Notes: generated from the letters alone by a model not told the origin. A DNA stretch of 64,000 nucleotides from Devosia sp. (GCF_017307495.1 NZ_JAFKHE010000024.1:62001-126000); one strand, 5' to 3'. Shown: positions 1 through 10,712, counted from the first letter of the stretch. Translations and numbers: made by a program.

Positions 1-374
1 GCTGCTCGGTCGATCCGGGCGTCGGCTTCATCATCGCCTCGTCCAAGGACATGACCTGCAAGTTCAAGCGCGAGGGCCACAAGTCCGAGACCTACCAGGG
101 CAACATCAAGAAGCTTGGTATCGACATCGGCGTCACCGGCCGTACCGAGATCGTCTGGCTGGTGTTCTCGGCCTCCTCGACCAAGTACGGCCCCGGCTCG
201 CTCGCCGGGACCTATGTCGGCGGCTCAGCCGAAGCCACGCTCGGCGTCGGCCTTGGCGGCAACTTCCTCATCGGCGGCTCGAAGCGCGGCTACGCGCTGC
301 AGCCGTGGTCGATCCAGGGCCAGGTCGGCCTGAACTACTCGGTCGCCCTCTCGGGCCTCGAGCTGTGGAAGTAA
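1..374 (+). CDS. DUF992 domain protein, 5' end cut off by the window
   Basis: The open frame runs from the first bases of the window (codons in phase from base 3) to TAA at 372-374, so the start and any signal peptide lie outside. The visible 124 or so residues are glycine-rich (GGSAEATLGVGLGGNFLIGG) and end in a W/Y-containing segment with alternating hydrophobic residues (QPWSIQGQVGLNYSVALSGL). This is typical of DUF992 proteins, which are small, probably secreted alphaproteobacterial proteins of unknown function. An internal ATG at 51 is not the start because coding continues upstream. A terminator follows 25 bases after the stop. The family call is by recognition; no function is claimed. 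Confidence 0.75.
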   Translation, partial: CSVDPGVGFIIASSKDMTCKFKREGHKSETYQGNIKKLGIDIGVTGRTEIVWLVFSASSTKYGPGSLAGTYVGGSAEATLGVGLGGNFLIGGSKRGYALQPWSIQGQVGLNYSVALSGLELWK

Positions 375-398
375 GGCACTTCGCCTGAATGATCTGCG

Positions 399-431
399 GA
401 ACGCCGGTCCCCTGGGCCGGCGTTCGGCTTT
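399..431 (+). terminator. Rho-independent terminator after the DUF992 gene
   Basis: A 12-bp stem (399-410 pairing with 414-425, one G-T wobble) with a 3-base loop is followed by GGCTTT. It separates the DUF992 gene from the convergent DsbA-like gene. Confidence 0.75.
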
Positions 432-461
432 GCAACGCCTCCGGCGGGTCGCCCGCCGGTA

Positions 462-1121
462 TCAGGCGGTAGCCGCCGCGAGCTTTGCCGGATCGAGCGC
501 GTACTCGAAGGCGCGCTCGAACATCTCCTGCGGCTGGCAGCCGGAGACGGCGAATCTGTTGTCGAACACGAAGAACGGCACGCCCTGGATACCCTGCTGC
601 GCGGCGGCGATCGCCAGCTGGTGCGTGATGGCCAGTTCGCGCTCGTCACGCACGGCGGCCAGCGCCTCGTCGCGACCGAAACCGTGCTTCTCGGCGATGC
701 CGGCCAGCACTTCGTCGTCGTTGATCAGCTGGTGATCCATGAAATAGGCCCAGGCGATGGCATTGGCGAGCGCGTGCTGCGTCCCCTTGGCCTTGGCCAG
801 CCGGACCAGCGTGTGGCCCTTGCGCGTCGGAAAGGAGCGCGGCTGCCGGCTCAGGTCGAGCGCAATGCCGGACATCCTCGCCTCGCCCTCGACGCGGGCC
901 CACATGTCCCGCGGGTCGCGGCCATATTTCTCGCGCAGCATGTCCGCCACCACCACGCCCTCCTCGGGCGTGTTGGGGTCGAGATAGAACGGGTGGTTCT
1001 CCACCTCGACGACGACGTCGTCGGGCAGTGCGGCGATCGCCTGGTCGAGCCGCTCGGCGCCCACGAGGCACCACGGGCAGACGGTATCGGTGAACAGGTC
1101 GACTTTGATCGTGCGGGCCAT
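462..1121 (-). CDS. DsbA family oxidoreductase (FrnE/2-hydroxychromene-2-carboxylate isomerase-like)
   Basis: This 219-residue protein has a thioredoxin fold with a CPWC active site at about residues 15-18 and a late cis-proline motif (GVPFFVFD, about residue 180), the arrangement of the FrnE-type DsbA subfamily. No signal peptide is visible, so it is probably a cytoplasmic thiol-disulfide oxidoreductase or isomerase; FrnE homologues have been linked to oxidative stress tolerance. The ATG at 1121 is preceded by AGAGGATG, which supports the start. It lies 126 bases downstream of the LysE gene on the same strand. The substrate cannot be read from the sequence. Confidence 0.88.
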   Translation of the reverse strand: MARTIKVDLFTDTVCPWCLVGAERLDQAIAALPDDVVVEVENHPFYLDPNTPEEGVVVADMLREKYGRDPRDMWARVEGEARMSGIALDLSRQPRSFPTRKGHTLVRLAKAKGTQHALANAIAWAYFMDHQLINDDEVLAGIAEKHGFGRDEALAAVRDERELAITHQLAIAAAQQGIQGVPFFVFDNRFAVSGCQPQEMFERAFEYALDPAKLAAATA

Positions 1122-1247
1122 GGATCATCCTCTGCTACAGGCCGACACATGGCGGGTCTGCCCGAGCCTCGCAAGCACGCACATGCAGGTAACCGGCCCT
1201 TCCCCCGCCGCGGCGTCGGTCGAACACCATGGCCGCCTGCTGGGTCG

Positions 1248-1868
1248 TCACCAGGCGCGGTGCGTGGAGATCGCCAGCCAGGCGGCGATGAGTGCCAGGA
1301 GCGCCGAGAATACGAGCCCGGCGCCGCGCCGCAGTCGGTCCGACGCCAGCAAGGGCTGCAGCAGGCTGGCAAGCAGCACGATGCCGAGGTGAATGATCGT
1401 TGCCACGGCCACATAGGCTGTCGTCAGCACCAGCGCCTGCGGTGCTGCCGGGGCGTCGGCGCCGATGAAATTGGGGAGCACCGCGACGTAGAAAACCGTC
1501 GCCTTGGGATTGATCAGGTTGCTGATCAGGCCGCGCCGGAAATAGGCGGCAAGGCTATTGCCATCCTTCGCGCCACCAAGGGGCTGGCGAGATTGCTGAT
1601 AGCAGTCCCAGGCGAGCCAGACCAGGAACGCCACCCCGCCCCAGCGCAGCGCCTCGTAGAGCCAGCGCGTCTCGCTGATGAAGCTGCCCAGTCCGAAACC
1701 GGCGGCCAGCCCCAGGACCAGCAGCCCCAGCGCCACGCCGGAGACCGCCGCCAGCCCTGCCGGCCGGCCGCGATCGAGGCTCAGCACCACCAGATACCCC
1801 ATGTTGGGACCCGGCGTCAGCTCGATGGCAAGGCTGGTCAGGACAAAAGGCAGGAGTGCCTCAAGCAT
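1248..1868 (-). CDS. LysE/RhtB family amino-acid exporter
   Basis: This 206-residue, very hydrophobic protein has about six membrane spans and the family signature near the N-terminus (ELTPGPNMGYLVVLS, about residues 16-30). LysE/RhtB proteins export amino acids such as lysine or homoserine lactone derivatives across the inner membrane; which substrate applies here cannot be told. The length matches the family. The ATG at 1868 lies just after GAGGCAGGA. It starts 15 bases after the pntB stop on the same strand, so it may be read through from the pnt operon. Confidence 0.9.
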   Translation of the reverse strand: MLEALLPFVLTSLAIELTPGPNMGYLVVLSLDRGRPAGLAAVSGVALGLLVLGLAAGFGLGSFISETRWLYEALRWGGVAFLVWLAWDCYQQSRQPLGGAKDGNSLAAYFRRGLISNLINPKATVFYVAVLPNFIGADAPAAPQALVLTTAYVAVATIIHLGIVLLASLLQPLLASDRLRRGAGLVFSALLALIAAWLAISTHRAW

Positions 1869-1883
1869 TCCTGCCTCACCAGA

Positions 1884-3290
1884 TCAATGCCCGAGGGCCT
1901 TCACGATATCCTCGGTGACCTTCTTGGCGTCGCCGAACAGCATCATGGTGTTGTCGCGGAAGAACAGCTCGTTCTGCACCCCCGCGTAGCCCGCCGCCAT
2001 GCCGCGCTTGATGAACAGCACCGTGCCCGCGTCCTCGACGTTCAGCACCGGCATGCCGTAGATCGGCGAGGTCTTGTCGGTCTTGGCCGCCGGGTTGGTC
2101 ACGTCGTTGGCGCCGATGACGAAGGCGACGTCGGTCTGGGCGAACTCGGAGTTGATGTCCTCGAGCTCGAACACCTCGTCGTAGGGCACGTTCGCTTCCG
2201 CCAGCAGCACGTTCATGTGCCCCGGCATGCGGCCCGCGACGGGATGGATGGCATACTTGACCTCGACGCCCTCAGCCTTCAGCAGGTCCGCCATTTCGCG
2301 CAGCGCGTGCTGGGCCTGCGCCACCGCCATGCCGTAGCCGGGGACGATGATGACCTTGCCGGCGTTCTTCATCATGAAGGCCGCGTCCTCGGACGAGCCC
2401 TGCTTGACCGGGCGAGTCTCTTCCTCGCCCGACCCGGCCGCGGCGGCGTCGCCGCCGAACCCGCCCAGGATCACCGAGATGAAGCTGCGGTTCATCGCCT
2501 TGCACATGATGTAGCTGAGGATCGCGCCCGACGAGCCGACCAGCGCGCCGGTGATGATCAGCGCCGTATTGCCCAGCGTGAAGCCGATGCCTGCCGCCGC
2601 CCAGCCGGAGTACGAGTTGAGCATGGAGACGACCACCGGCATGTCGGCGCCGCCAATCGGGATGATCATCAGCCCGCCCAGGACGAGCGCGACGATGGTG
2701 ATGGCCCAGAACCAGATCGGGTCGACGGTGACCGCGAACAGCCAGATCAGCGCCACCAGCAGTACGCCGAGCGCGATGTGGATCAGGTGGCGCATCGGCA
2801 GGATGATCGGCTTGCCGCTCATGTTGCCGTTGAGCTTGGCGAAGGCGATGACCGAGCCGGTGAAGGTGAAGGCGCCGATGGCGACGCCGAGGCTCATCTC
2901 GATGATGGCCTGCGCGTGGATATGGCCGGGCGAGCCGATGCCGAACGCCTCCGGCGCGTAGAGCGCCGCAGCCGCGACAAACACGGCGGCAAGACCCACC
3001 AGCGAGTGGAACGCAGCCACCAGCTGCGGCATGTCGGTCATCTTGACCTGACGCGCCAGCACCGCGCCGATCGCCCCGCCGATGGCGAGGCCGCCGATGA
3101 TCAGCAGCCAGCTGAGCCAGTCGGACACACCGGCGACCAAGAGGGTCGTGACGATGGCGATGGCCATGCCGACCATGCCGAAGGTGTTGCCCTGCCGGGC
3201 CGAGGCGGGGCTCGACAGCCCGCGCAGCGCCAGGATGAACAGGACGCCCGAGACCAGGTAGAGGACTGCGGCGAGGCTGGCGTCGATCAT
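1884..3290 (-). CDS. pntB: NAD(P) transhydrogenase subunit beta
   Basis: This 468-residue inner-membrane protein has a hydrophobic N-terminal half of about nine spans (domain II, proton channel) and a C-terminal NADP(H)-binding Rossmann domain (domain [21 protein letters not shown] about residues 313-330, then [11 protein letters not shown]). It uses the proton-motive force to drive hydride transfer from NADH to NADP+. Its ATG overlaps the pntAB stop by four bases (ATGA), so the order is pntAA-pntAB-pntB, the split-alpha arrangement usual in alphaproteobacteria. Length matches the family. Confidence 0.97.
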   Translation of the reverse strand: MIDASLAAVLYLVSGVLFILALRGLSSPASARQGNTFGMVGMAIAIVTTLLVAGVSDWLSWLLIIGGLAIGGAIGAVLARQVKMTDMPQLVAAFHSLVGLAAVFVAAAALYAPEAFGIGSPGHIHAQAIIEMSLGVAIGAFTFTGSVIAFAKLNGNMSGKPIILPMRHLIHIALGVLLVALIWLFAVTVDPIWFWAITIVALVLGGLMIIPIGGADMPVVVSMLNSYSGWAAAGIGFTLGNTALIITGALVGSSGAILSYIMCKAMNRSFISVILGGFGGDAAAAGSGEEETRPVKQGSSEDAAFMMKNAGKVIIVPGYGMAVAQAQHALREMADLLKAEGVEVKYAIHPVAGRMPGHMNVLLAEANVPYDEVFELEDINSEFAQTDVAFVIGANDVTNPAAKTDKTSPIYGMPVLNVEDAGTVLFIKRGMAAGYAGVQNELFFRDNTMMLFGDAKKVTEDIVKALGH

Positions 3291-3682
3291 TTAGCGGCTC
3301 CCGCCGTGGTCTTGGAGGGCGCTTCCTTCTTCTTGTACATCGCCAGCATGCGCTGGGTGACGAGGAAGCCGCCGAAAATATTGACGCTGGCGAGGATCAA
3401 GGCGAGGAAGCCGAACAGCTTGCTCACCCAGTTGCTGTCGGCCGCGAGCGCCACGCCCACGGCCAGCAGCGCGCCCACCACGATCACCGAGGAAATGGCG
3501 TTGGTGACCGACATCAGCGGCGTGTGCAGCGCCGGTGTCACGCTCCACACCACGAAGTAGCCCACGAAGATCGCGAGCACGAAGATCGACAGGCGGAAGA
3601 CGAACGGATCGATCGCGCCGCCGGTGGCGACGCTTACCGCCGCCGTGAGGGCATCCGCTGTGTGTTCGGCGGTCTGTTCCAT
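3287..3682 (-). CDS. pntAB: NAD(P) transhydrogenase subunit alpha, membrane part (alpha-2)
   Basis: This 131-residue protein has four hydrophobic segments and the stretch [17 protein letters not shown] near the C-terminus, typical of the membrane portion of PntA when it is encoded separately. It completes domain II of the proton-pumping transhydrogenase with PntB. Its ATG directly follows the pntAA TAA (no spacer) and its TGA overlaps the pntB start, so the three subunits are probably translationally coupled. Confidence 0.95.
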   Translation of the reverse strand: MEQTAEHTADALTAAVSVATGGAIDPFVFRLSIFVLAIFVGYFVVWSVTPALHTPLMSVTNAISSVIVVGALLAVGVALAADSNWVSKLFGFLALILASVNIFGGFLVTQRMLAMYKKKEAPSKTTAGAAK

Positions 3683-4855
<1,173 letters not shown>

Positions 4856-4916
4856 CAATGTCTCCAGAGCCTCGTGGGCCGGCCGTCAACGGTGGCCACG
4901 CGCGATAGTCCAACCG

Positions 4917-5168
4917 TCAGGTGCGGCGGGATCCGAGGACCACGACCCCGAGGATGAGGGCGGGGATGGCCAGCAGCAGCAGCGTGCCGATGATCGCGTT
5001 GTGCCCCTCGATGAAGGCATACAGCGAGAGCACGATCAGCGCCGACGAAACGATGCCCCACTTCACGAAGGAGATGAAGCCGCGATAGGTGCCCTCGTGC
5101 ATGGCATAGTCCATGGCGGGCGGCAGGTCGGCGGCGTTTGCCGAAGCGGTGGCGGGTTTCTTGGCCAT
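4917..5168 (-). CDS. aa3-type cytochrome c oxidase subunit IV
   Basis: This 83-residue protein has the family pattern: a polar N-terminus (MAKKPATASANAADLPPAMD), then the conserved block MDYAMHEGTYRGF, then two membrane spans. It is a small accessory subunit of bacterial aa3-type oxidases. The ATG at 5168 is preceded by TTGAGGACCTG, which decides against longer starts upstream whose extra residues look non-conserved. It sits just upstream of pntAA on the same strand and may share its transcript. Confidence 0.9.
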   Translation of the reverse strand: MAKKPATASANAADLPPAMDYAMHEGTYRGFISFVKWGIVSSALIVLSLYAFIEGHNAIIGTLLLLAIPALILGVVVLGSRRT

Positions 5169-5344
5169 CAGGTCCTCAAGTCCGGTTCGTCGAAATTTCG
5201 GAGGTGCTGCCGATCCGCGACGCGACACAGCGCGCCGCACCGCAAACCGGAAAGCCCTCGATCGTTCTCTTACTTCGCCACAATCCGCCGCACAAGCGCA
5301 CGCGGCGGAACGTCACTGGGACACAAGTCTATGGGACTGAGGTC

Positions 5345-7177
5345 CTATTGCTGCGTCGCTTCCAGCTCGTTGATCAGCCGTTCGATCATGCCCAACCCCA
5401 GGTCCCAGAACTTGGGATCGCGCGCATCGAGCCCGAACGGAGCGAGCAGTTCGGAGTGGTGCTTGGACCCGCCGGCCTGCAGCAGCTCGAAATAGCGCTC
5501 CGCGAAGCCCTCGCTCGATTTCTCGTACTGCGCGTACAGCGAGTTCACGAGGCAATCGCCGAACGCATAGGCGTAGACGTAGAACGGCGAGTGAATGAAG
5601 TGCGGGATATAGGCCCAGAAGATGTCGTAGCCGTCGTTGAGCTTGATCCCCGGCCCCAGGCTCTCGGCGCCGATATCGAGCCAGATCCGGTTGAGATCGG
5701 CCGTGGTCAGCTCGCCTTCCTTCCGCCGCGTGTGGACCTCGCGCTCGAAGGTGTAGAACGCGATCTGCCGCACCACCGTGTTGAGCATGTCCTCGACCTT
5801 GCTCGACAGCATGGCGAAGCGCTGCTTCGGATCGGTCGTTTTCGCCAGCATCGATCGGAACGTCAGCATCTCGCCGAACACCGAGGCCGTCTCGGCCAGC
5901 GTCAGCGGCGTCGGCGCCATCAGCGCGCCCTGCGGCCCCGCCAGCACCTGGTGCACGCCGTGCCCCAGCTCATGCGCCAGCGTCATCACGTCCCGCGCCT
6001 TGCCCAGGTAGTTGAGCATCAGGTAGGGGTGCGCCGACGGCACGGTCGGATGCGCGAAGGCGCCGGGCGACTTGCCGTCCTTGGTCGGCGCATCGATCCA
6101 GCCCTGGGTGAAGAACGGCTGTGCGATCTCCACCAGCCTGGGCGAGAACGCGCCATAGGCCTCAAGCACGGTTTCGGTCGCAGCCGTCCAGTCGTAGACG
6201 CGATCGTCCGAGGTGGGCAGCGGCGCGTTGCGATCCCAGGCGTTGAGCTGGTCCTTGCCGAACCACCTGGCCTTCATCTTGTAGTAGCGGTGCGAAAGCC
6301 GCGGATAGGCGGCGCGCACCGCCGCCTGCAGCGCATCGACCACTTCGCGCTCGACCGAATTCTCGAGGTGCCGGCTGTCGGCGATGTCCTTGAAGCCGTG
6401 CCAGCGGTCGGAGATTTCCTTGTCCTTGGCCAGGACGTTGGTGATGTGCGTGAACAGTCGCTCGTTGCCGTGCAGCGTCGTCGAGATCCCCCGGAACGCC
6501 GCCTCGCGCTTCGTCTCGTCCTTGTCCGACAGGTAGTTGAGCGTCGATTCGAGGTTCAGTTCCTCGCCCTCGACAGTGAACTTCAGGCTCGCCATGGTCT
6601 CGTCGAACAGCCGGTTCCAGGCCGAGGCGCCGGTCACCGACTTCTCGTGGAATAGCTCCTCGATCTTGTCCTCGAGCTGGTAGGGCTTGGCCTTCCTCAA
6701 CTCGGCGAACCATGGCCGGTAGCGGCCGAGGTCGGCATTGCCGGCCAGCGCCTGCTCCAGCACGGCCTCGTCAATGCGGTTGAGTTCCAGCCCGAAGAAG
6801 ATGAGTCCGGTGCTGAGGTCGGTCAGCGCCTGGCTGAGGTCGCCGAGGAACTTCACCTTGTCGGCGTCCTGCGTGTTCCGCACATATTGCAGGAACGCAT
6901 ACGAGCCGAGCTTGCCCGTGAGGTCGCTCAGCGCCTCGTAGCGCTTGATCGCCTCGACCAGCCTGCCCGCCTTCGCCAGCCCCTCGAGCTTGCCCTTGTA
7001 GTCGGACTCGAATGCCTTGGCCTCCGCCTTCGCCTTGGCGAGATCGAGCTTCAGCTGGTTGGAGTCGTTGCCGGGATAGAGGTCATCGAGGTTCCAGACC
7101 GGGAGCTTCCCGAGTTCGTTGTGCCCCTTCTGTGCGGTCGCTTCGGCGGCGCGGGTCAACTCGTTCTTCACTTCCAT
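5345..7177 (-). CDS. pepF: M3 family oligoendopeptidase F
   Basis: This 610-residue cytoplasmic metalloprotease of family M3B carries the zinc motif HELGH (LAHELGHGVHQ, near residue 398), with the third ligand expected in the EMLTFRSML/ASVFGEM region, and the conserved C-terminal segment YVYAYAFGDCLVNSLY. PepF enzymes cleave short peptides of about 7-17 residues. I use the ATG at 7177; a GTG one codon upstream is possible and the Shine-Dalgarno (GAGG) is unusually close. It is transcribed divergently from the NtrC-like regulator, sharing the CtrA-box region at 7178-7351. Length is normal. Confidence 0.95.
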   Translation of the reverse strand: MEVKNELTRAAEATAQKGHNELGKLPVWNLDDLYPGNDSNQLKLDLAKAKAEAKAFESDYKGKLEGLAKAGRLVEAIKRYEALSDLTGKLGSYAFLQYVRNTQDADKVKFLGDLSQALTDLSTGLIFFGLELNRIDEAVLEQALAGNADLGRYRPWFAELRKAKPYQLEDKIEELFHEKSVTGASAWNRLFDETMASLKFTVEGEELNLESTLNYLSDKDETKREAAFRGISTTLHGNERLFTHITNVLAKDKEISDRWHGFKDIADSRHLENSVEREVVDALQAAVRAAYPRLSHRYYKMKARWFGKDQLNAWDRNAPLPTSDDRVYDWTAATETVLEAYGAFSPRLVEIAQPFFTQGWIDAPTKDGKSPGAFAHPTVPSAHPYLMLNYLGKARDVMTLAHELGHGVHQVLAGPQGALMAPTPLTLAETASVFGEMLTFRSMLAKTTDPKQRFAMLSSKVEDMLNTVVRQIAFYTFEREVHTRRKEGELTTADLNRIWLDIGAESLGPGIKLNDGYDIFWAYIPHFIHSPFYVYAYAFGDCLVNSLYAQYEKSSEGFAERYFELLQAGGSKHHSELLAPFGLDARDPKFWDLGLGMIERLINELEATQQ

Positions 7178-7252
7178 CACCTCGGAACTTCAAAGCGCGC
7201 GACCATAGCCACAGGGTACCGCGATGTGAAGCGGAACCCGGATTGGTTAGCC

Positions 7253-7267
7253 TTAATGGCCTCTTAA
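7253..7267 (+). promoter_or_regulatory. Perfect CtrA box, TTAA-N7-TTAA
   Basis: TTAA at 7253-7256 and TTAA at 7264-7267 are separated by exactly seven bases (TGGCCTC), the full consensus of the alphaproteobacterial cell-cycle regulator CtrA. The box lies 85 bases upstream of the response-regulator start at 7352 and 76 bases upstream of the pepF start, so either or both could be targets. The motif is seen directly; binding is inferred. Confidence 0.6.
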
Positions 7268-7351
7268 CCCCCCGGACTCATCCTGCCTCAAAACGGCACA
7301 GCGCGATTCGTCGTCCGGCGGGTCGTGCAACGACAGAGTCTTGGAGGACCA

Positions 7352-8836
7352 GTGACGCGCGTTCTGATCGTCGACGATGACCCGGTGCAGCTCAGGCTGA
7401 CCTCCGAGGTGGCCAGCCGCGCCGGATTTGCCGCGGTCACCGCCACCGGCGGAAAGCAGGCGCTGGACCTGCTGCGGGCCGATGCCGGCATCGGCGCCAT
7501 GGTGCTCGACCTCGTCATGCCCGATCTCGACGGCATGGCGGTGCTGGAAGCCATGCGCCGCGAGGGGCTTTCCACGCCCGTCATCGTGCAGACGGCGCAC
7601 TCCTCGCTCGAAATGGTCGTCTCCGCCATGCGCCAGGGCGCGGCGGATTATTTCGTCAAGCCGGTCGCCCCCGAGCGCCTCGTCATCTCGCTGCGCAATG
7701 CGCTCAAGCTGGCCGAGCTCGAGACTCTGGTCCGCACCGATCGCAGCCGCATGAGCGGCACGCTCGGGGTCGGCGACATCGTCACCCGGGCGCAAGGCAT
7801 GGACCGGGTCCTGAGCCTGTGCGCCAAGGCGGCCAGGTCGACCTTGCCCATCATCGTCGAAGGCGAGCCGGGGGTCGGCAAGCAACTCATCGCCCGCGTC
7901 ATCCATGGCTCCGGCGATCGAGCCGGCAAGCCCTTCGTCACCGTCAACTGCGGCGCGCTGACGACCGACGAGGTCGAATCGGCGCTGTTCGGCCATCGCA
8001 AGGGCGCCTTCGCCGGGGCGACATCGGACGAGGCCGGCAAGGTCCTCGAAGCCCAGGGCGGCACCCTGTTCCTCAACGAGGTCGGCGAGCTGCCGGACGA
8101 GCTCCAGGCCAAGCTCCTGCGCGTCGTCCAGGAGGGCGAGATCGTGCCGGTCGGCGCCGAGCGCCCCGTGCGGGTCAACGTGCGCATCATCTCCTCGACG
8201 AGCCGGCGCCTGCTCAACCTCACCAAGGCCGGGCAGTTCCGCGAGGACCTGTATTATCGGCTCAACGTCCTGCCTATCTATGTGCCGCCGCTGCGCGACC
8301 GCACAGAGGACATCCCGCTCCTCGTCGATCACTTCATCGGCCGCCTCGCCGCGGAATCGGGCAAGCGGGTGGCGGGTATCTCCGATGCCGCCCTCGAACT
8401 GCTCCGGCGCTACAACTGGCCCGGCAACATCCGCCAGCTCGAGAATGCCGTGTACCGGGCGGTCGTGCTCTGCGACGGCGCCTATCTCGAGACCGTCGAT
8501 TTCCCGCAGATCGTCGCGCAGAGCGCCGGTCGCGAGGAGGCGATCAGGCTGGCGGCGGCCGCGGCGGCCCCTTCAGCCCCCGTTCACATCGACGATGCGA
8601 GCGTGCCGGCGCGGGAAAGCGCGAACCGCTCGACCATGCCCGATCGCTTCGTCGCCCAGAACGGCGAAGTGGCTGCGCTGGCCGACGTGGAGCGCGAGTT
8701 GATCGGCTTCGCCCTGCGCCACTACGGCTTCCGCATGTCGCGGGTGGCCCGGGCGCTCGGAATCGGCCGCTCGACCCTCTACCGCAAGTTGCGTGAGTAC
8801 GGCCTGGATGAGGGACTCGAAAGCGACGCGGCCTAG
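7352..8836 (+). CDS. NtrC-type response regulator with altered sigma-54 motifs
   Basis: This 494-residue protein has three parts: a receiver domain (acidic triad VDDD at residues 7-10, phospho-acceptor D53 in VLDLVMPDLDG, K103), an AAA+ domain (Walker A GEPGVGKQ 171-178), and a Fis-type C-terminal helix-turn-helix (ALGIGRSTLYRKL). The sigma-54-contact loop reads GAFAGA (218-223) instead of GAFTGA, and Walker B reads LFLNEVGEL with Asn at 242 where Asp is usual. These changes suggest weak or absent sigma-54 activation and ATP hydrolysis, so it may act as a sigma-70 regulator or a repressor (inference). I chose GTG 7352 because GGAGGA lies just before it; a GTG at 7325 lacks this. A CtrA box lies upstream. 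Confidence 0.88.
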   Translation: MTRVLIVDDDPVQLRLTSEVASRAGFAAVTATGGKQALDLLRADAGIGAMVLDLVMPDLDGMAVLEAMRREGLSTPVIVQTAHSSLEMVVSAMRQGAADYFVKPVAPERLVISLRNALKLAELETLVRTDRSRMSGTLGVGDIVTRAQGMDRVLSLCAKAARSTLPIIVEGEPGVGKQLIARVIHGSGDRAGKPFVTVNCGALTTDEVESALFGHRKGAFAGATSDEAGKVLEAQGGTLFLNEVGELPDELQAKLLRVVQEGEIVPVGAERPVRVNVRIISSTSRRLLNLTKAGQFREDLYYRLNVLPIYVPPLRDRTEDIPLLVDHFIGRLAAESGKRVAGISDAALELLRRYNWPGNIRQLENAVYRAVVLCDGAYLETVDFPQIVAQSAGREEAIRLAAAAAAPSAPVHIDDASVPARESANRSTMPDRFVAQNGEVAALADVERELIGFALRHYGFRMSRVARALGIGRSTLYRKLREYGLDEGLESDAA

Positions 8837-9008
8837 GAAAACCTAGCGTGCGTTGCATCGAGTCCACAGCCGCGGCTCACAAGATCGCGAGGAATTGTCA
8901 GCGTTAAGTTTTGTGGGCTAAGCAAAATCGCAGCAGGGGCAAAGTCCGACTCCTCCCGGTCGAGTTTTTCCCGCCCCGGCGCGCCCACATGAGGGCACGG
9001 AGTACCTG

Positions 9009-10682
9009 ATGCTAAAGCTCAAGGCCTTGTTGTTGGCGGGTACGGTGGCTTTTGCGCCCCCGGCTGTCGCGCTGGCGCAGGAAGTCGTCAACGTCGCCGG
9101 CATCGAGGCGACGCGCGTCGTCATCGCGCCGCCCAAGACCGAGCTCGCCCGCATCATCAAGGCCGGCCTGTCGCAGGCCTATGCCTCGGCTGAAAAGGGC
9201 ACGCGCGCCTACGAGCAGACCCAGAGGCTCTACTTCTTCTACGGGGCCCGCCACTTCGAGCCGCTCTGGCTCAGCAAGGACGATTCGGGCACCATCCACT
9301 TCTCCGCCAATGCGGAGAAGATCATCGACGTCTTCAAGAAGTCCGAGCTCGAAGGCTTCCGCCCTGCCGACTACCTGACCCCCGACCTCGACGTCGCCGC
9401 GGCCGGGACCGACCCGGCGAGGCTCGCCGCCCTCGAGACCGCCTTCTCCGCCGCCACCATGCGCTATGCGCAGGATGCCTTCGGCGGCCGCATCAACCCG
9501 CTCGACGTCAACAAGACCTGGACGATCACGCCCAAGCGCGTCAACGAGGCCGAGCTGCTGGTCAAGCTCGCCGCCAGTACCGACCCAGGCAAGGTGCTGC
9601 TCGACCTGTCGCCGACCCAGCCCGAGTTTCTTGGCCTGAAGTCGGCCCTCGCCAAGTTCTATGACGGCACCGTCATCGATGCCGCCATCACCATTCCCGA
9701 GGGCAAACTGCTCAAGCCCGGCATGTCGGATGAGCGCGTCACGCTGCTGCGCCAGCGCCTCAACGTGCCCGAGCCCGACATTCCGGAGACTGCCGGCGCC
9801 GAGGCCCAGGTTGACATCACCTACGACGCGCCTCTCGTCGAGGCCGTCAAACAGTTCCAGGCGAGCCTCGGGCTCAATGCCGATGGTGCCATCGGTCCGG
9901 CCACCATCGCCGCCCTCAACGGCGGCGCGGCGACCACCAAGGAAGACATCATCGCCAACATGGAGCGCTGGCGCTGGGAGCCGAACGAGTACGGCGACTT
10001 CCAGGTGACGGTGAACATCCCCGAGTTCCGCCTGTGGATCGTCGACCACGGCGACATCGCCTACACCACCCGCGTGGTCGTCGGCCGCCCGCAGAACCAG
10101 ACGCCGCTGTTCAACAACGAAATCCGGCACGTCGTCGTCAACCCGTACTGGAACGTGCCGCCCTCGATCGCCGTCAACGAGATCAAGCCGCACCTGATCG
10201 CCAATCCGGGCTATCTCGCCAGCCAGAACATGGAGATGCTGTCGGGCGGCAAGGTCGTCAACGCCTCGGCCATCGACTGGACCCAGACCAACATCAACAA
10301 CTTCCACATCCGCCAGAAGCCGGGTGCCGGCAACGCGCTCGGGCAGGTGAAGTTCCTGTTCCCCAACGAGCATGACGTGTACCTGCACGACACGCCGTCC
10401 AAGTCGCTGTTCTCGCGCTCGTTCCGCGCCTACAGCCATGGCTGCGTGCGCGTCGAGAATCCGATGGAGTTCGCCGACGCCCTGCTCAAGCTCGAGCCCT
10501 CGATGAATGCCAGGACGCTCGAGGCGGCCTTCGGCGACAAGGAACGCTGGTTCAACCTCACCACCAGGATTCCGGTCCACATCTCCTACTTCACCCTGCG
10601 CGTCGACGCGGACGGCACCATCCGTTCCTATGGCGACGTGTACGGCATGAACGAGCGGTTGAAAGAGCTGCTCGCCAAGTAG
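9009..10682 (+). CDS. L,D-transpeptidase of the YcbB (LdtD) type
   Basis: This 557-residue exported protein has an N-terminal signal peptide (cleavage likely after ALAQ, about residue 24), a YcbB-like scaffold domain, a peptidoglycan-binding repeat (LNADGAIGPATIAALNG, about residues 294-310) and a YkuD catalytic domain with the SHGCVRVE motif, catalytic Cys at about residue 479. Such enzymes make 3-3 cross-links in peptidoglycan or attach proteins to it. The ATG at 9009 follows CACGGAG at a good distance. The next gene is another peptidoglycan-type protein but is separated by a strong terminator. Length fits the large LdtD class. Confidence 0.93.
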   Translation: MLKLKALLLAGTVAFAPPAVALAQEVVNVAGIEATRVVIAPPKTELARIIKAGLSQAYASAEKGTRAYEQTQRLYFFYGARHFEPLWLSKDDSGTIHFSANAEKIIDVFKKSELEGFRPADYLTPDLDVAAAGTDPARLAALETAFSAATMRYAQDAFGGRINPLDVNKTWTITPKRVNEAELLVKLAASTDPGKVLLDLSPTQPEFLGLKSALAKFYDGTVIDAAITIPEGKLLKPGMSDERVTLLRQRLNVPEPDIPETAGAEAQVDITYDAPLVEAVKQFQASLGLNADGAIGPATIAALNGGAATTKEDIIANMERWRWEPNEYGDFQVTVNIPEFRLWIVDHGDIAYTTRVVVGRPQNQTPLFNNEIRHVVVNPYWNVPPSIAVNEIKPHLIANPGYLASQNMEMLSGGKVVNASAIDWTQTNINNFHIRQKPGAGNALGQVKFLFPNEHDVYLHDTPSKSLFSRSFRAYSHGCVRVENPMEFADALLKLEPSMNARTLEAAFGDKERWFNLTTRIPVHISYFTLRVDADGTIRSYGDVYGMNERLKELLAK

Positions 10683-10712
10683 AATTGCCCGCCGGGCGGG
10701 TCTAGAGTCTCG

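Noticed and set aside
621..3560. 979-codon plus-strand open frame across the DsbA, LysE and pntB genes
   Set aside because: Antisense to three well-supported genes, with composition typical of antisense frames and no recognisable domain.
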